A stretch of 62,820 nt of DNA from Longimicrobium sp. (GCF_036388275.1 NZ_DASVSF010000096.1:1-62820); one strand, 5' to 3'; positions 25,793-34,801 are shown, numbered from the stretch's first letter. The notes: generated from the letters alone by a model not told the origin. Translations and numbers: made by a program.

Positions 25793-25820
25793 GGAGGAGC
25801 CGGCCGCGGCTCCTCCTTTT
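25793..25820 (+). terminator. Intrinsic terminator of the leuS unit
   Basis: Stem GGAGGAGCC / GGCTCCTCC with loop GGCCGC, followed by TTTT; 28 bases after the small ORF. Confidence 0.85.
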
Positions 25821-25895
25821 CGTTCGGAGCGGGAGGACTGGAGCACGGGCCCGGATTGCTTATCTTGGGGGAAAGGCCGAATACGCGAGGTGACG

Positions 25896-26492
25896 ATGAG
25901 TGCGCCGATCGAGGCTCCCAACGTTCAGGTGACGCTGCCCGCCCACCCTCCCGCGCCCGCGCGGGTGGGGCTGGTGCCGCAGCCGCTGCCCGGGCGCGCG
26001 CTCAAGGCGCTGCTCTCGCTGGCGTTCTTCTGGGGCATCATCCCGTACGCCGTGTGGGTTCCGCCGCACTACCCATGGCCGGCGGTGTGCGTATGCGCCG
26101 GCGGGTTCCTGGCACACCTGTTCTGGACCGGGCGCTACCGCGTGCTCTGGTTCCTGGGCGTGTGCCCGCGCTGCGGCAAGCACCTTCGCATCGCGTCCGG
26201 GACGCGCATCGCGCTTCCGCATACGCTCACCTGCTTCGCCTGCCACTTCGAGCCCGTGCTGCGGGTGCAGGAGCCCGCGGAGGCGCCCCCCGAGGCGCTG
26301 CTGCGTCACCTGAAGCCCGAGTGCACCGGCGCCTGGAGCGAGGGATGGATGTGGGACGAGCGCTTCCTTTCGTGCGACGGGTGCGGGGCGCGGCAGCCCG
26401 CCACCCCGGAGCTTCGGCGCGTGGCGGCCGACGAGAACGAGCGGGGTGCGCTGCTGCGCCGCCTGGCCGACGAGGGCCGCTTCCTGACGTGA
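25896..26492 (+). CDS. Membrane protein with zinc-ribbon-like cysteine pairs
   Basis: A 198-residue protein. Two hydrophobic helices (about residues 38-55 and 60-78) are followed by a cytoplasmic part with CPRCGKHL and CFAC (a four-cysteine zinc ribbon, about 92-115) and a second pair CDGCG near residue 152. GAGGTGACG precedes the ATG at 25896. No enzyme motif is visible. The two ribbons suggest metal-stabilised protein contacts. Function unknown. Confidence 0.7.
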   Translation: MSAPIEAPNVQVTLPAHPPAPARVGLVPQPLPGRALKALLSLAFFWGIIPYAVWVPPHYPWPAVCVCAGGFLAHLFWTGRYRVLWFLGVCPRCGKHLRIASGTRIALPHTLTCFACHFEPVLRVQEPAEAPPEALLRHLKPECTGAWSEGWMWDERFLSCDGCGARQPATPELRRVAADENERGALLRRLADEGRFLT

Positions 26493-26528
26493 GGCCGGAC
26501 AACGAAAAAACCAGTTCTTGTCAAGGCC

Positions 26529-26556
26529 TTGAAAAGATCGGAGATCGGTTTATACT
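26529..26556 (+). promoter_or_regulatory. Sigma-70-type promoter, upstream of the tRNA cluster
   Basis: TTGAAA (26529-26534), 16-bp spacer, TATACT (26551-26556), about 95 bases before the initiator tRNA. Confidence 0.55.
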
Positions 26557-26610
26557 TACGCCGTCGCCGCCGGGGACACGGGCGGTGAACGCGAAAACCC
26601 GCCGGCGGGG

Positions 26611-26639
26611 TTGACGCGGAAGGGTGAGGGTGATACATT
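26611..26639 (+). promoter_or_regulatory. Second promoter directly before the initiator tRNA
   Basis: TTGACG (26611-26616), 17-bp spacer, TACATT (26634-26639). The expected start point near 26646 is just ahead of the tRNA at 26652. Confidence 0.65.
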
Positions 26640-26651
26640 CGGTGTCCTTGT

Positions 26652-26725
<74 letters not shown>

Positions 26726-26737
26726 TGCCGGACCCCC

Positions 26738-26761
26738 GCCGCCGCAGCCGGGCGGCTTTTT
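26738..26761 (+). terminator. Terminator between initiator tRNA and the rest of the cluster
   Basis: Stem GCCGCC / GGCGGC followed by TTTTT, 13 bases after tRNA-fMet. It would make the initiator tRNA partly independent of the 17 genes downstream. Confidence 0.65.
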
Positions 26762-26781
26762 GTTGGGGAAGCAAGGGTGAG

Positions 26782-26854
26782 GGCCAGGTAGCTCAGTTGG
26801 TAGAGCACACGACTGAAAATCGTGGTGTCGGGGGTTCGACTCCCTCCCTGGCCA
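26782..26854 (+). tRNA. tRNA-Phe(GAA)
   Basis: Acceptor GGCCAGG/CCTGGCC, anticodon loop CTGAAAA, T-loop TTCGACT, discriminator A. Confidence 0.95.
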
Positions 26855-26866
26855 CCTGAACGCCGT

Positions 26867-26939
26867 AGGTCAGTAGCTCAATTGGTAGAGCACCGGTCTC
26901 CAAAACCGGCGGTTGGGGGTTCGATTCCCTCCTGGCCTG
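26867..26939 (+). tRNA. tRNA-Trp(CCA)
   Basis: Acceptor AGGTCAG/CTGGCCT with one G:U pair, anticodon loop CTCCAAA, discriminator G. Confidence 0.95.
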
Positions 26940-26946
26940 CTTGGGT

Positions 26947-27019
<73 letters not shown>

Positions 27020-27029
27020 TGAAGGGCAT

Positions 27030-27101
27030 GCTCCCATCGTCTATCGGTTAGGACACGACCCTTTCAAGGTTGAGAGCGGGGTTCGACTCCCCGTGGGAGC
27101 G
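27030..27101 (+). tRNA. tRNA-Glu(TTC)
   Basis: Acceptor GCTCCCA/TGGGAGC, anticodon loop CTTTCAA, discriminator G. Confidence 0.94.
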
Positions 27102-27119
27102 TCGGGTAGCAGTGGTAGT

Positions 27120-27192
27120 GCGGGCATAGCTCAGTTGGTAGAGCGCAACCTTGCCAAGGTTGAGGTCGCCAGTTCGAATCTGGTTGCCCGCT
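27120..27192 (+). tRNA. tRNA-Gly(GCC), copy 2
   Basis: Identical to the copy at 8918 on the minus strand; anticodon loop TTGCCAA. Confidence 0.96.
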
Positions 27193-27234
27193 CCTGGCCG
27201 GAGATGAAGACTCCGGGGTACAAGTCAAACGCAA

Positions 27235-27308
27235 GGGGCCGTAGCTCAGTCGGTTAGAGTGCCGGACTGTCACTCCGGAGGTCGCGGGTTCGAGTCCCGT
27301 CGGCCCCG
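27235..27308 (+). tRNA. tRNA-Asp(GTC)
   Basis: Acceptor GGGGCCG/CGGCCCC, anticodon loop CTGTCAC, discriminator G. Confidence 0.95.
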
Positions 27309-27360
27309 TTCGCGGGAAGGTTTGAAAATTCGGGTTGGATTCCGCCCTTCGCGGCGGTCC

Positions 27361-27433
<73 letters not shown>

Positions 27434-27457
27434 TTGGCACGCAGTGAGCACCAAAGC

Positions 27458-27541
27458 GGTGGGGTGGCCGAGTGGCTAATGGCAGCAGACTGTAAATCTG
27501 CCGGGCTAAGCCCTACGTAGGTTCGAATCCTACCCCCACCA
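27458..27541 (+). tRNA. tRNA-Tyr(GTA)
   Basis: Class II tRNA with long variable arm, acceptor GGTGGGG/CCCCACC, anticodon loop CTGTAAA. Confidence 0.95.
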
Positions 27542-27545
27542 CTTC

Positions 27546-27619
27546 GGGCGGTTAGCTCAGTTGGTTAGAGCGCCACGTTGACATCGTGGAGGTCACAAGT
27601 TCGAGTCTTGTACCGCCCA
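27546..27619 (+). tRNA. tRNA-Val(GAC)
   Basis: Acceptor GGGCGGT/ACCGCCC, anticodon loop TTGACAT. Only 4 bases separate it from tRNA-Tyr. Confidence 0.95.
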
Positions 27620-27634
27620 CTCGCGCTGGTTTTC

Positions 27635-27707
27635 GGGGCTGTAGCTCAGATGGGAGAGCGCTGCAATCGCACTGCAGAGGTCAGGGGTTCGATTCCCCTC
27701 AGCTCCA
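27635..27707 (+). tRNA. tRNA-Ala(CGC)
   Basis: Acceptor GGGGCTG/CAGCTCC with the G3:U70 pair; anticodon loop ATCGCAC. Confidence 0.95.
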
Positions 27708-27721
27708 CTTTGACGGACGTT

Positions 27722-27793
27722 GCCACCGTAGCTCAGGGGTAGAGCACTCGATTCGTAATCGAGCGGTCGTCGGTTCAATTCCGACCGGTGGCT
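27722..27793 (+). tRNA. tRNA-Thr(CGT)
   Basis: Acceptor GCCACCG/CGGTGGC, anticodon loop TTCGTAA. Confidence 0.95.
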
Positions 27794-27834
27794 CTGGTGC
27801 AACCGCGGCAGCGGGTTTACATTTGGCAGGTCGT

Positions 27835-27907
27835 GCGGGAGTAGCTCAGTTGGCAGAGCATCAGCTTCCCAAGCTGAGGGTCGCGGGTTCGAATCCCGTC
27901 TCCCGCT
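27835..27907 (+). tRNA. tRNA-Gly(CCC)
   Basis: Acceptor GCGGGAG/CTCCCGC, anticodon loop TTCCCAA, discriminator U. Confidence 0.95.
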
Positions 27908-27930
27908 TCGTTTTGACAATCCGGTTTTGG

Positions 27931-28003
27931 TGCCCTCTGGTGTAATTGGCAACACGCCTGACTCTGACTCAGGAAAGTCCAGGTTCGATCCCTGGGGGGG
28001 CAA
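27931..28003 (+). tRNA. tRNA-Gln(CTG), second isoacceptor gene
   Basis: Acceptor TGCCCTC/GGGGGCA with a U:G pair, anticodon loop CTCTGAC. Same anticodon as the gene at 8723 but clearly different in sequence. Confidence 0.9.
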
Positions 28004-28048
28004 TGGAGGAAAGGTGCGCGCGGTGGGCTGCCGCGCGTGCACGGTACT

Positions 28049-28135
28049 GGAGAGGTGGGTGAGTGGCTAAAACCAACGGTTTGCTAAACCGTCGTGCCCA
28101 AAAGGCACACGCGGGTTCGAATCCCGCCCTCTCCG
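28049..28135 (+). tRNA. tRNA-Ser(GCT)
   Basis: Class II tRNA, acceptor GGAGAGG/CCTCTCC, anticodon loop TTGCTAA, variable arm with TGCCC/GGCA stem, discriminator G. Confidence 0.95.
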
Positions 28136-28144
28136 CTCCGTCTT

Positions 28145-28230
28145 GGACCGGTGTCCGAGCGGCTTAAGGAGCACGATTGGAAATCGTGTGGGGTTAACAG
28201 CCCTCGTGGGTTCGAATCCCACCCGGTCCG
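28145..28230 (+). tRNA. tRNA-Ser(GGA)
   Basis: Class II tRNA, acceptor GGACCGG/CCGGTCC, anticodon loop TTGGAAA, discriminator G. Confidence 0.95.
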
Positions 28231-28246
28231 CTCCGTGGGGAAGTTT

Positions 28247-28320
28247 CGGGACGTGGCTCAGCCCGGTAGAGCACTCGCTTCGGGAGCGAGGGGTCGCCGG
28301 TTCAAATCCGGCCGTCCCGA
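28247..28320 (+). tRNA. tRNA-Pro(CGG)
   Basis: Acceptor CGGGACG/CGTCCCG, anticodon loop TTCGGGA between CTCGC/GCGAG. Confidence 0.95.
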
Positions 28321-28340
28321 CTGACAAGTCGGTTGTTGTG

Positions 28341-28423
28341 GGAGGCGTAGTCTAACTGGTAAGGCACCGCACTCGAAATGCGGCGGGCGCAAGCCTTTGG
28401 GGGTTCGAGTCCCTCCGCCTCCG
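28341..28423 (+). tRNA. tRNA-Ser(CGA)
   Basis: Acceptor GGAGGCG/CGCCTCC, anticodon loop CTCGAAA, long variable arm, discriminator G. The D-arm starts TAGTCTAACTGG, unlike the other two serine tRNAs. Last gene of the cluster. Confidence 0.88.
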
Positions 28424-28443
28424 CTGTGTCCGAACATCATCAG

Positions 28444-28482
28444 AACGGCCCCTCTGCCCCTCGCGGGTGGAGGGGCCGTTTT
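28444..28482 (+). terminator. Terminator of the second tRNA cluster
   Basis: Stem AACGGCCCCTC / GAGGGGCCGTT (11 bp) followed by TTTG, 20 bases after tRNA-Ser. Confidence 0.85.
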
Positions 28483-28713
28483 GCGTTGTCCCGATTTTGC
28501 CGGCTGGAACGCTTCTCCCCCAGGGGCGTTGAGGCGGGCCCTTGTGCGGCCCCGCCCCGCGCGTTCCATCATCATCCGAATCATCCGTGCGGCGAGCCGG
28601 CGCGCGACCCTCGAGGCGTCCGCAACGAACATCATTGCCGGGCTCCTCCGCAATCGCCAGTATACGGTGACCGTGTGCCGCGGCCCCCGGCTGTACCCGG
28701 TGGGTAGATGTGA

Positions 28714-28742
28714 TTGACATCGAACGGCGATCTTCGTATCCT
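28714..28742 (+). promoter_or_regulatory. Promoter of the SusC/SusD operon
   Basis: Consensus -35 TTGACA (28714-28719), 17-bp spacer, TATCCT (28737-28742), about 210 bases before the SusC start. The palindrome TTGATATCAA at 28815-28824 lies in the leader and could bind a regulator. The rest of 28483-28954 shows no gene. Confidence 0.6.
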
Positions 28743-28954
28743 CCTATTCCCTCACACACTTACGTCATCGCTGAGTGTCTTGCTCTGGACCTGGCCGTCC
28801 GTAGCCGACGCTGGTTGATATCAAATGTTTGGCGGGTGCCCCCGGAGGCATGCGCGCCAAAGCCAGAACCGCGGACCACGGGGTCCGCGCCGCCAGCTTG
28901 CGGCCGCCTCCAGGCGGCGGGCTGGTTCCATCACCCTCCTCATGCGGAGAGCGT

Positions 28955-31900
28955 ATGATCCGGAAAACTTGTCGGTGGCTGGCGGTGGCAGCCGTCAGCC
29001 TGCTCGGCGGCCTGGGCGCGCCGCAGCTTGCGGCCCAGGCGGGCGGCACCATTACGGGCCGCGTCACCGAGAGCTCGGGCGAACCGCTCGCCGCGGTGCA
29101 GGTGAACGTGGTAGGCACCAGCGTCCGGACGTCGACGGACGTGTCGGGCCAGTTCACCCTGCGGGGCGTTCCCACCGGGCGCAACGTTACCGTTCAGGCT
29201 CAGCGCGTGGGGTACGCGGAGCAGGCCCGCACCGTCATGGTGCCGACGGGCGGCACCGCCACCGTGAGCTTTCAGCTGCAGGCCGCCGCGGTTCAGCTGG
29301 CCGAGATCGTGGCCACGGCCACCGGCGAGCGCCGCCGCGTGGAAGTGGGCAACGCGGTCACCCAGGTGAACGCGGCCACCATCGTCGAAGAGCGTCCCGT
29401 CGCCAACATGACCGACCTGCTCACGGCGCGCGCGCCGGGCGTGCAGGTGCTTCCCGGCGGGATGACGGGCACCGGCGCGCGCGTGCGCGTGCGCGGCACC
29501 AGCTCGCTCTCGCTGTCGAACGACCCCATCTACATCATCGACGGCGTGCGCATGCAGAGCGCGAGGGAGTCGGGCAGCATCTCCACGGGCGGACAGCTGC
29601 CCAGCCGCCTCGGCGACATCAACCCCGAGGAGATCGAGAGCATGGAGGTGGTGAAGGGGCCGTCGGCGGCAACGCTGTATGGAACCGACGCCGCCAACGG
29701 GGTGATCGTGATCCGCACCAAGCGCGGGCGCGCGGGCCGGCCCCAGTGGAACCTGTACACCGAGCAGGGCATCCTGGAAGACCGCAACGAGTACCCCGCG
29801 GCCTACCGCGCCTACACGCGCAGCACGGGCTTCACGCCCACCACGCCCTCGGGCGGCAGCCAGTGCTTCCTGGCCGACCGCGCGCGCGCCGCATGCACGC
29901 AGGACAGCGTCACCAGCTACAACCTGTTCGCGAACCCGCGCGCCACGCCCTACGCCCGCGGCAGCCGCCAGCAGTACGGCATTCAGGTCAGCGGCGGCAC
30001 CGAGGCCATGCGCTACTTCGTTTCGGGCGAGCGCGAGCAGGAGACCGGCGTGCTGCGCATGCCTTCGTTCGAGCAGGACCGCCTTCGGCTGCAGGGCGTG
30101 GCCCTTCGCGACGAGTGGGTGCGGCCCAACGCGCTGGAGCGCCTTTCGGGACGCGCGAACCTGAACCTTACGTTCTCGCCCAAGGCCGACGTGGCCATCA
30201 GCACGGCCTTCACGCACCAGAACCTGCGGCTGCCGCAGCACGAGAACAACGCGGTGGGCCTGGGCTCGAACGCGTACGGTGGACCGGGCTCGGGGGCGAA
30301 CACCAACGCCGCCGGCGACAGCCTGTTCGGATACCGTGCCTACGCGCCGGGCGACATCTTCCAGTTGGCCACCACGCAGGACATCGACCGCTTCATCGGG
30401 TCCATCACCGGCAACTACCGCCCCCTGGAGTGGCTGACCGCGCGCACCAACGCGGGCATCGACTTCACCAGCCGGGTGGACGAGGAGATCTGCCGCCGCG
30501 GCGAGTGCCCCAACTTCAGCACCTACCGCCAGGGCTTCAAGCGCGACAACCGCACCACCTTCCACACCGGCTCGCTGGACGGCTCGATGAGCGCGGAATT
30601 CCAGCCGCTCAGCTGGTTGCAGACCCGCACCACCGTGGGTGCCCAGTTCTACCAGGACGTGTTCGACCGCAACGGGTCGTACGGCGAGAACCTTCCGCCG
30701 GGCGGCACGCAGATCACCTCGGCGGCCACCCTGTTCGCGTCGGAGAGCACCTCGGAGTCGCGGACGTTCGGCGCCTTCATCGAGGAGAACCTGACCTTCG
30801 GTGACCGCCTGTTCGTCACGGCCGGCCTGCGCTCGGACCGCAACAGCGCGTTCGGCGCGGACTTCGAGACGGTGTACTATCCCAAGCTGGCCGCCTCGTA
30901 CGTGATCTCGGCAGAGCGCTGGTTCCCCAACTTCGGCGGCACGCTCGACGAGCTTCGGTTCCGCGCGGCCTGGGGCGCCAGCGGCGTACAGCCGGGTACG
31001 ATCGACGCCGTGCAGTACCTGGGCGCGACGCAGGTGCGCGTCGACGCTTCGGAGCTGCCGGGCGTGGTGTTCACCTCGCTGGGCAACCTCAACCTGAGGC
31101 CCGAGCGCTCCGAGGAGCTCGAGCTGGGTGTGGACGGCACGTTCCTGAACAACCGCGTGAACGCCGAGTTCACGTACTACGACAAGCGCTCGGCCGACGC
31201 GCTGATCGACCGCGTGCTGCCGCCCTCCCTGGGCACCGGCTCGACCTCGCGGTTCGAGAACCTGGGCGCCGTACGCAACTGGGGATACGAGGCCCTGGTC
31301 AACGCGCAGCTGGTGCAGCGCAGGGCGTTCGGGTGGGACGTGACGCTGAACGGCTCCACCAACTCCAACGAGCTGGAAGACCTGGGCGAGGTTCCGCCGA
31401 TCATCGGCGCGACCATCCGGCAGATCGAGGGCTACCCGATCAACGGCTGGTGGCAGCGCCCGATCGTGAGCTTCGAGGACAAGAACTCCGACGGCATCCT
31501 TGGGGTGGAGGAGGTCGTGGTGGGTGACACGGCCGTGTTCATGGGGTACTCGATTCCCCGACACGAGGTCGCGTTCACCAACGGGTTCGATTTCGCGAAC
31601 CGCACCATCCGGCTGGTCGCGATGTTCGACTACAAGGGCGGCTCCAAGCAGCTGTACGGCACGGAGCGCATCCGCTGCCAGAACCGCGGCAACTGCCGCG
31701 GCGCCCTGGACCCGACTGCGCCGCTGGAGGAGCAGGCCGCGGCCATCGCGCTGCGGAGCGCCGCGCTGGGGAACAGCCAGGCCGGCTACATCGTCGACAA
31801 CTCGTTCTTCCGCTTCCGCGAGCTTGCCCTGAACGTGAGCGCTCCCGAGGGCTGGGCGCGCCGCGTGGGCAGCCGTTCGCTAAGCGCGACGGTATCCGCC

Positions 31901-32032
31901 CGCAACCTGAAGCTGTGGTCGGACTACCCGGGCGTGGACCCCGAGACGGGCTACGGAACCGACGTCGTCAGCGACTTCCAGTCGCAGCCGCCGCCAACGT
32001 ACATCACGCTGCGTCTGAACCTGGGCCTGTAA
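28955..32032 (+). CDS. SusC/RagA-family TonB-linked outer-membrane protein
   Basis: A 1025-residue glycan/peptide-uptake porin. The signal peptide ends PQLAAQ (residue 27). A carboxypeptidase-regulatory-like domain follows (TITGRVTESSGEPLAAVQVN, about 30-110), then the plug (VRVRGTSSLSLSNDPIYIID, ESMEVVKGPSAATLYGTDAA, VIVIRTKRG) and a barrel of about 800 residues ending LRLNLGL. The ATG at 28955 with GGAGAG upstream starts the signal peptide. It works with the SusD lipoprotein 36 bases downstream as lid. The cargo is unknown; a co-encoded protease suggests peptides. Confidence 0.95.
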   Translation: MIRKTCRWLAVAAVSLLGGLGAPQLAAQAGGTITGRVTESSGEPLAAVQVNVVGTSVRTSTDVSGQFTLRGVPTGRNVTVQAQRVGYAEQARTVMVPTGGTATVSFQLQAAAVQLAEIVATATGERRRVEVGNAVTQVNAATIVEERPVANMTDLLTARAPGVQVLPGGMTGTGARVRVRGTSSLSLSNDPIYIIDGVRMQSARESGSISTGGQLPSRLGDINPEEIESMEVVKGPSAATLYGTDAANGVIVIRTKRGRAGRPQWNLYTEQGILEDRNEYPAAYRAYTRSTGFTPTTPSGGSQCFLADRARAACTQDSVTSYNLFANPRATPYARGSRQQYGIQVSGGTEAMRYFVSGEREQETGVLRMPSFEQDRLRLQGVALRDEWVRPNALERLSGRANLNLTFSPKADVAISTAFTHQNLRLPQHENNAVGLGSNAYGGPGSGANTNAAGDSLFGYRAYAPGDIFQLATTQDIDRFIGSITGNYRPLEWLTARTNAGIDFTSRVDEEICRRGECPNFSTYRQGFKRDNRTTFHTGSLDGSMSAEFQPLSWLQTRTTVGAQFYQDVFDRNGSYGENLPPGGTQITSAATLFASESTSESRTFGAFIEENLTFGDRLFVTAGLRSDRNSAFGADFETVYYPKLAASYVISAERWFPNFGGTLDELRFRAAWGASGVQPGTIDAVQYLGATQVRVDASELPGVVFTSLGNLNLRPERSEELELGVDGTFLNNRVNAEFTYYDKRSADALIDRVLPPSLGTGSTSRFENLGAVRNWGYEALVNAQLVQRRAFGWDVTLNGSTNSNELEDLGEVPPIIGATIRQIEGYPINGWWQRPIVSFEDKNSDGILGVEEVVVGDTAVFMGYSIPRHEVAFTNGFDFANRTIRLVAMFDYKGGSKQLYGTERIRCQNRGNCRGALDPTAPLEEQAAAIALRSAALGNSQAGYIVDNSFFRFRELALNVSAPEGWARRVGSRSLSATVSARNLKLWSDYPGVDPETGYGTDVVSDFQSQPPPTYITLRLNLGL

Positions 32033-32068
32033 TCAACCAGCACGGCTGACCTCTACTGGGAATTGAAC

Positions 32069-33472
32069 ATGAAGAACATGCTTTCCAGGAGCAGCGCCCG
32101 GATTCGCGCCACCCTGGGGATGCTCGCCCTCGCGGCGAGCCTCCCCCTGGCGGGGTGTGAAACCGAGGAGCTCCTTACGGTAACGGACCCGGACATCATC
32201 AACCCCGGCGACGTCGCCAGCCCGGCCGGCGCCGAGGCGGTGCGGCTGGGCGCCCTGTCGCGCTTCATCGGCACCACCACGGGGAGCAGCGGCGGCACCT
32301 TCACCGAAACGCTGTTCGTGTGGAGCGGCCAGCTGGCCGACGAGTGGCGTACCGGCGACACCTTCGCCCAGCGCCTGCAGGTGGACTCGCGCTCGATGGA
32401 TGCGAGCAACTCCGGCGTGGACAACGCCCTGCGCAACGCGCACCGCGCGCGGCTGTCTGCCGCCCAGGCCGTCGTGGCGCTGCGGCAGTACGCGCCGGCG
32501 GCCCCGGCGTGGCAGATCGCCGAGATGTACTTCGTGCAGGGCTTCGTCGAAAACATGCTCGGCGAGTACTTCTGCAGCGGGGTGGCCTTCAGCACCGTCG
32601 TGGACGGGGCCGAGCAGTTCGGCGGCCAGGCGACGACCGCCGAGACCTTTGCCCGCGCTCTGGCGCACGCCGACTCGGGGCTGGCGCTGAGCACCGGCAC
32701 CGACGCCAACTCGATCCGCGTGCGCAACGCCATCATGGTGCTTCGCGGGCGCATCCTGCTGAACCAGGGCAGCTTTGCCCAGGCGGCGGCCGCGGTGAGC
32801 GCGGTGCCCACCAGCTTCGCGTACGCACACCAGCACTCGCAGACCACGCGTGACAACGTCAACTGGCTGATGAACAACAACTCGGGCCGGTACGCGGTGG
32901 GCGACAACGAAGGCGGCAACGGCCTGAACTTCGCGACCGCCAACGACCCGCGGCTTCCCGTCTGCCGCGGCGGTGACGTGGCGTGCAAAGCGGTGGGAGT
33001 GACGAACACCAAGCCATTCAACACGCTGACCACGACGCCTTACTACGTGCAGCTGAAGTGGCCCAACCGGGGGGACCCGATCGCCGTCGCCAACGGCATC
33101 GAGGCGCGCCTGATCGAGGCCGAGGCCGCCTACAGCATGGGCGCCAACGGAAACGCCCTGCCCATCCTCAATGCCCTGCGGGCCACCGTGACCGGGCTGG
33201 CCCCGCTGACGGACCCGGGCACTCCGGCGGGCCGCGTGAACCAGCTGTTCCGCGAGCGTGCCTTCTGGATGTTCGGCACGGGGCACCGCCTGGGCGACCT
33301 GCGCCGGCTGGTTCGCCAGTACGGCCGGGCGCAGGAGACGGTATTCCCCGTGGGCAACTATGCCGAGGGCGGCACCTACGGGTCGGACGTGAACTTCCCC
33401 GTGCCGCAGTCCGAGGCCAACAACCCCTCGATCCCCCAGGGCACGAACCTGTGCATCGACCGGAACGCTTGA
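32069..33472 (+). CDS. SusD/RagB-family nutrient-binding lipoprotein
   Basis: A 467-residue outer-membrane lipoprotein with signal peptide ending LPLAGC (Cys30). The SusD pattern is clear: LLTVTDPDIINP after the lipobox, TPR-like helices, ARLIEAEAAYSMGANGNALP, the C-terminal FRERAFWMFGTGHRLGDLRR and the closing FPVPQSEANNPS ... CIDRNA. It forms the lid of the SusC channel just upstream. The start at ATG 32069 is preferred to the TTG two codons earlier. A hairpin follows the stop. Confidence 0.94.
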   Translation: MKNMLSRSSARIRATLGMLALAASLPLAGCETEELLTVTDPDIINPGDVASPAGAEAVRLGALSRFIGTTTGSSGGTFTETLFVWSGQLADEWRTGDTFAQRLQVDSRSMDASNSGVDNALRNAHRARLSAAQAVVALRQYAPAAPAWQIAEMYFVQGFVENMLGEYFCSGVAFSTVVDGAEQFGGQATTAETFARALAHADSGLALSTGTDANSIRVRNAIMVLRGRILLNQGSFAQAAAAVSAVPTSFAYAHQHSQTTRDNVNWLMNNNSGRYAVGDNEGGNGLNFATANDPRLPVCRGGDVACKAVGVTNTKPFNTLTTTPYYVQLKWPNRGDPIAVANGIEARLIEAEAAYSMGANGNALPILNALRATVTGLAPLTDPGTPAGRVNQLFRERAFWMFGTGHRLGDLRRLVRQYGRAQETVFPVGNYAEGGTYGSDVNFPVPQSEANNPSIPQGTNLCIDRNA

Positions 33473-33494
33473 TCCGGACGGCCTGATGTACGAC

Positions 33495-33530
33495 AATGCC
33501 CTGGAAGACCGACCGGTTTCCCAGGGCATT
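33495..33530 (+). terminator. Hairpin after susD
   Basis: Stem AATGCCCTGG / CCAGGGCATT, 23 bases beyond the susD stop. No long U-run. Confidence 0.6.
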
Positions 33531-33553
33531 CGTTCATCCAGAGATCCACATCC

Positions 33554-34177
33554 ATGACCACCTCCCCCGCTTGGATGCCGCTTGCACGCGCCGCGCGGCT
33601 TCTCGTAGGGACGGCCGCTCTCGCCGCCTGCGCGGCAAGCCCGGAATCGGCCGCGCACGTGCTCGGACCGTACGAGCCGCTGGCGCCCCGGCTGGAAAAG
33701 GTGAGCAGCCGCCGCGCGACCGTGTCGGTGGCGCATCCCGCGCACATCTCGGTCATCGAGGTGGCGACCGACGGCGCACGCCTGGTGTACCCGAACGATA
33801 CGCGCGGGCGCGAGCCGCTGCCGCGGGGGCGCCACCGCATCGACTTCGGTGCGAACCCGCTCTCGTTTGGCCCTCCCGGCCCGGGGACCGTCCATACGCG
33901 CAGGGTTTGCATGGACGAGCCCGGCGACCGAAGCACCGGCCTGGGGCGCCAAGCCTGCGGAAGCCACCAGGCGGGCACGCCCGCCCCGCCCGCGGCGGGC
34001 TTTCGCCACCTCGTGGTGTTCGCCTCGCACTCGTTCCTGACCGCGGCGCAGCTGCGCGACGCACTTCGGGCGCATCCGTCCACCACTCCGGAACACGTGG
34101 CCGTGGCGCTGGCCCACGCCCTGGAGGATACGGGCCAGGACGCGCGCTGGGCCGCATACGTCTCCGGCCCGTATTGA
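33554..34177 (+). CDS. Hypothetical lipoprotein
   Basis: A 207-residue protein with a signal peptide ending TAALAAC (Cys26). Two Cys residues, CMDEPGD and QACGSH, flank the centre. The C-terminal half (FRHLVVFASHSFLTAAQLRD) is beta-alpha in pattern. No family is recognised. It sits between susD and a susD 3' remnant, so it may be cargo inserted into a once larger Sus locus. Confidence 0.7.
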   Translation: MTTSPAWMPLARAARLLVGTAALAACAASPESAAHVLGPYEPLAPRLEKVSSRRATVSVAHPAHISVIEVATDGARLVYPNDTRGREPLPRGRHRIDFGANPLSFGPPGPGTVHTRRVCMDEPGDRSTGLGRQACGSHQAGTPAPPAAGFRHLVVFASHSFLTAAQLRDALRAHPSTTPEHVAVALAHALEDTGQDARWAAYVSGPY

Positions 34178-34198
34178 TCCCGGGCCTCGCCCCCGCCC

Positions 34199-34279
34199 GT
34201 CGACGTGACGATGCCGAACCCCTCGGCGGAGCTGAACAACCCCAACGTGCAGCAGCTCTGCATCGACCGGAACGCCTGA
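34199..34279 (+). pseudogene. SusD-family C-terminal remnant 1
   Basis: An open stretch reads TMPNPSAELNNPNVQQLCID then RNA and stop, the same closing motif as the intact SusD (VPQSEANNPS ... CIDRNA). It has no start codon or upstream domain. It is the leftover 3' end of a second SusD-type gene. Confidence 0.7.
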
Positions 34280-34312
34280 GCCAGCAAGGGCCTCCGGCCT
34301 GATCGCGGTAAG

Positions 34313-34353
34313 CAGCCCCGGCTCTTCGCGGAAGAGCCGGGGCTGTCTCTTTT
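34313..34353 (+). terminator. Strong terminator after the SusD remnant
   Basis: A perfect 15-bp stem CAGCCCCGGCTCTTC / GAAGAGCCGGGGCTG with loop GCG, then TCTCTTTT. Confidence 0.88.
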
Positions 34354-34732
34354 CCGGGGGCGCGACACTGCGGCACGCACGAGGTGGCTGGGGAGGCGGT
34401 CGCGAGCGCCCGCTTTCGCCGACTTCCCTTATTTGGTGATATCCTTCACCAAAAGGGAAGCGTTCTGCACCTAAATAGTGAATACCCTGTTTCCGTGCTC
34501 ATCCATGACCCTCGTGGCCGCGCGGTGAAATCCCGTGGAAAGGCTCTTGGCCAACCAGCCGCGCCGGGAGGGCCGCTGCGACTGACACGTCGCCGCAATG
34601 ATTCGACTGCAGGAGGTTGGGGCAGGAGTGCAGTCGCGCGGGACTCGCCCCGGCCAGGCCGGCCGGACGTGCTTTTTCCAGCTTTTCGACGGTGGCGCAA
34701 TGCGGTGGATTTCGAGTGGGGGCCTGGACCCG

Positions 34733-34801
34733 TGCTTGCCTTTGCCGGCGCCGGACACGAACCCCTCGTGCATCGAACGCCCCGTACCGGAGAACGCCTG
34801 A
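34733..34801 (+). pseudogene. SusD-family C-terminal remnant 2
   Basis: The frame ending at 34801 closes with CLPLPAPDTNPSC then IERPVPENA, resembling the LPLPxxxxxxNPxxxxC ... end of SusD proteins. Its stop codon shares one base with the protease start (TGATG), as expected if a SusD gene was once translationally coupled to the protease. Less certain than remnant 1. Confidence 0.5.

Noticed and set aside
28940..31564. 874-codon open frame opposite the SusC gene
   Set aside because: No motif, composition of a shadow frame; SusC is unambiguous.
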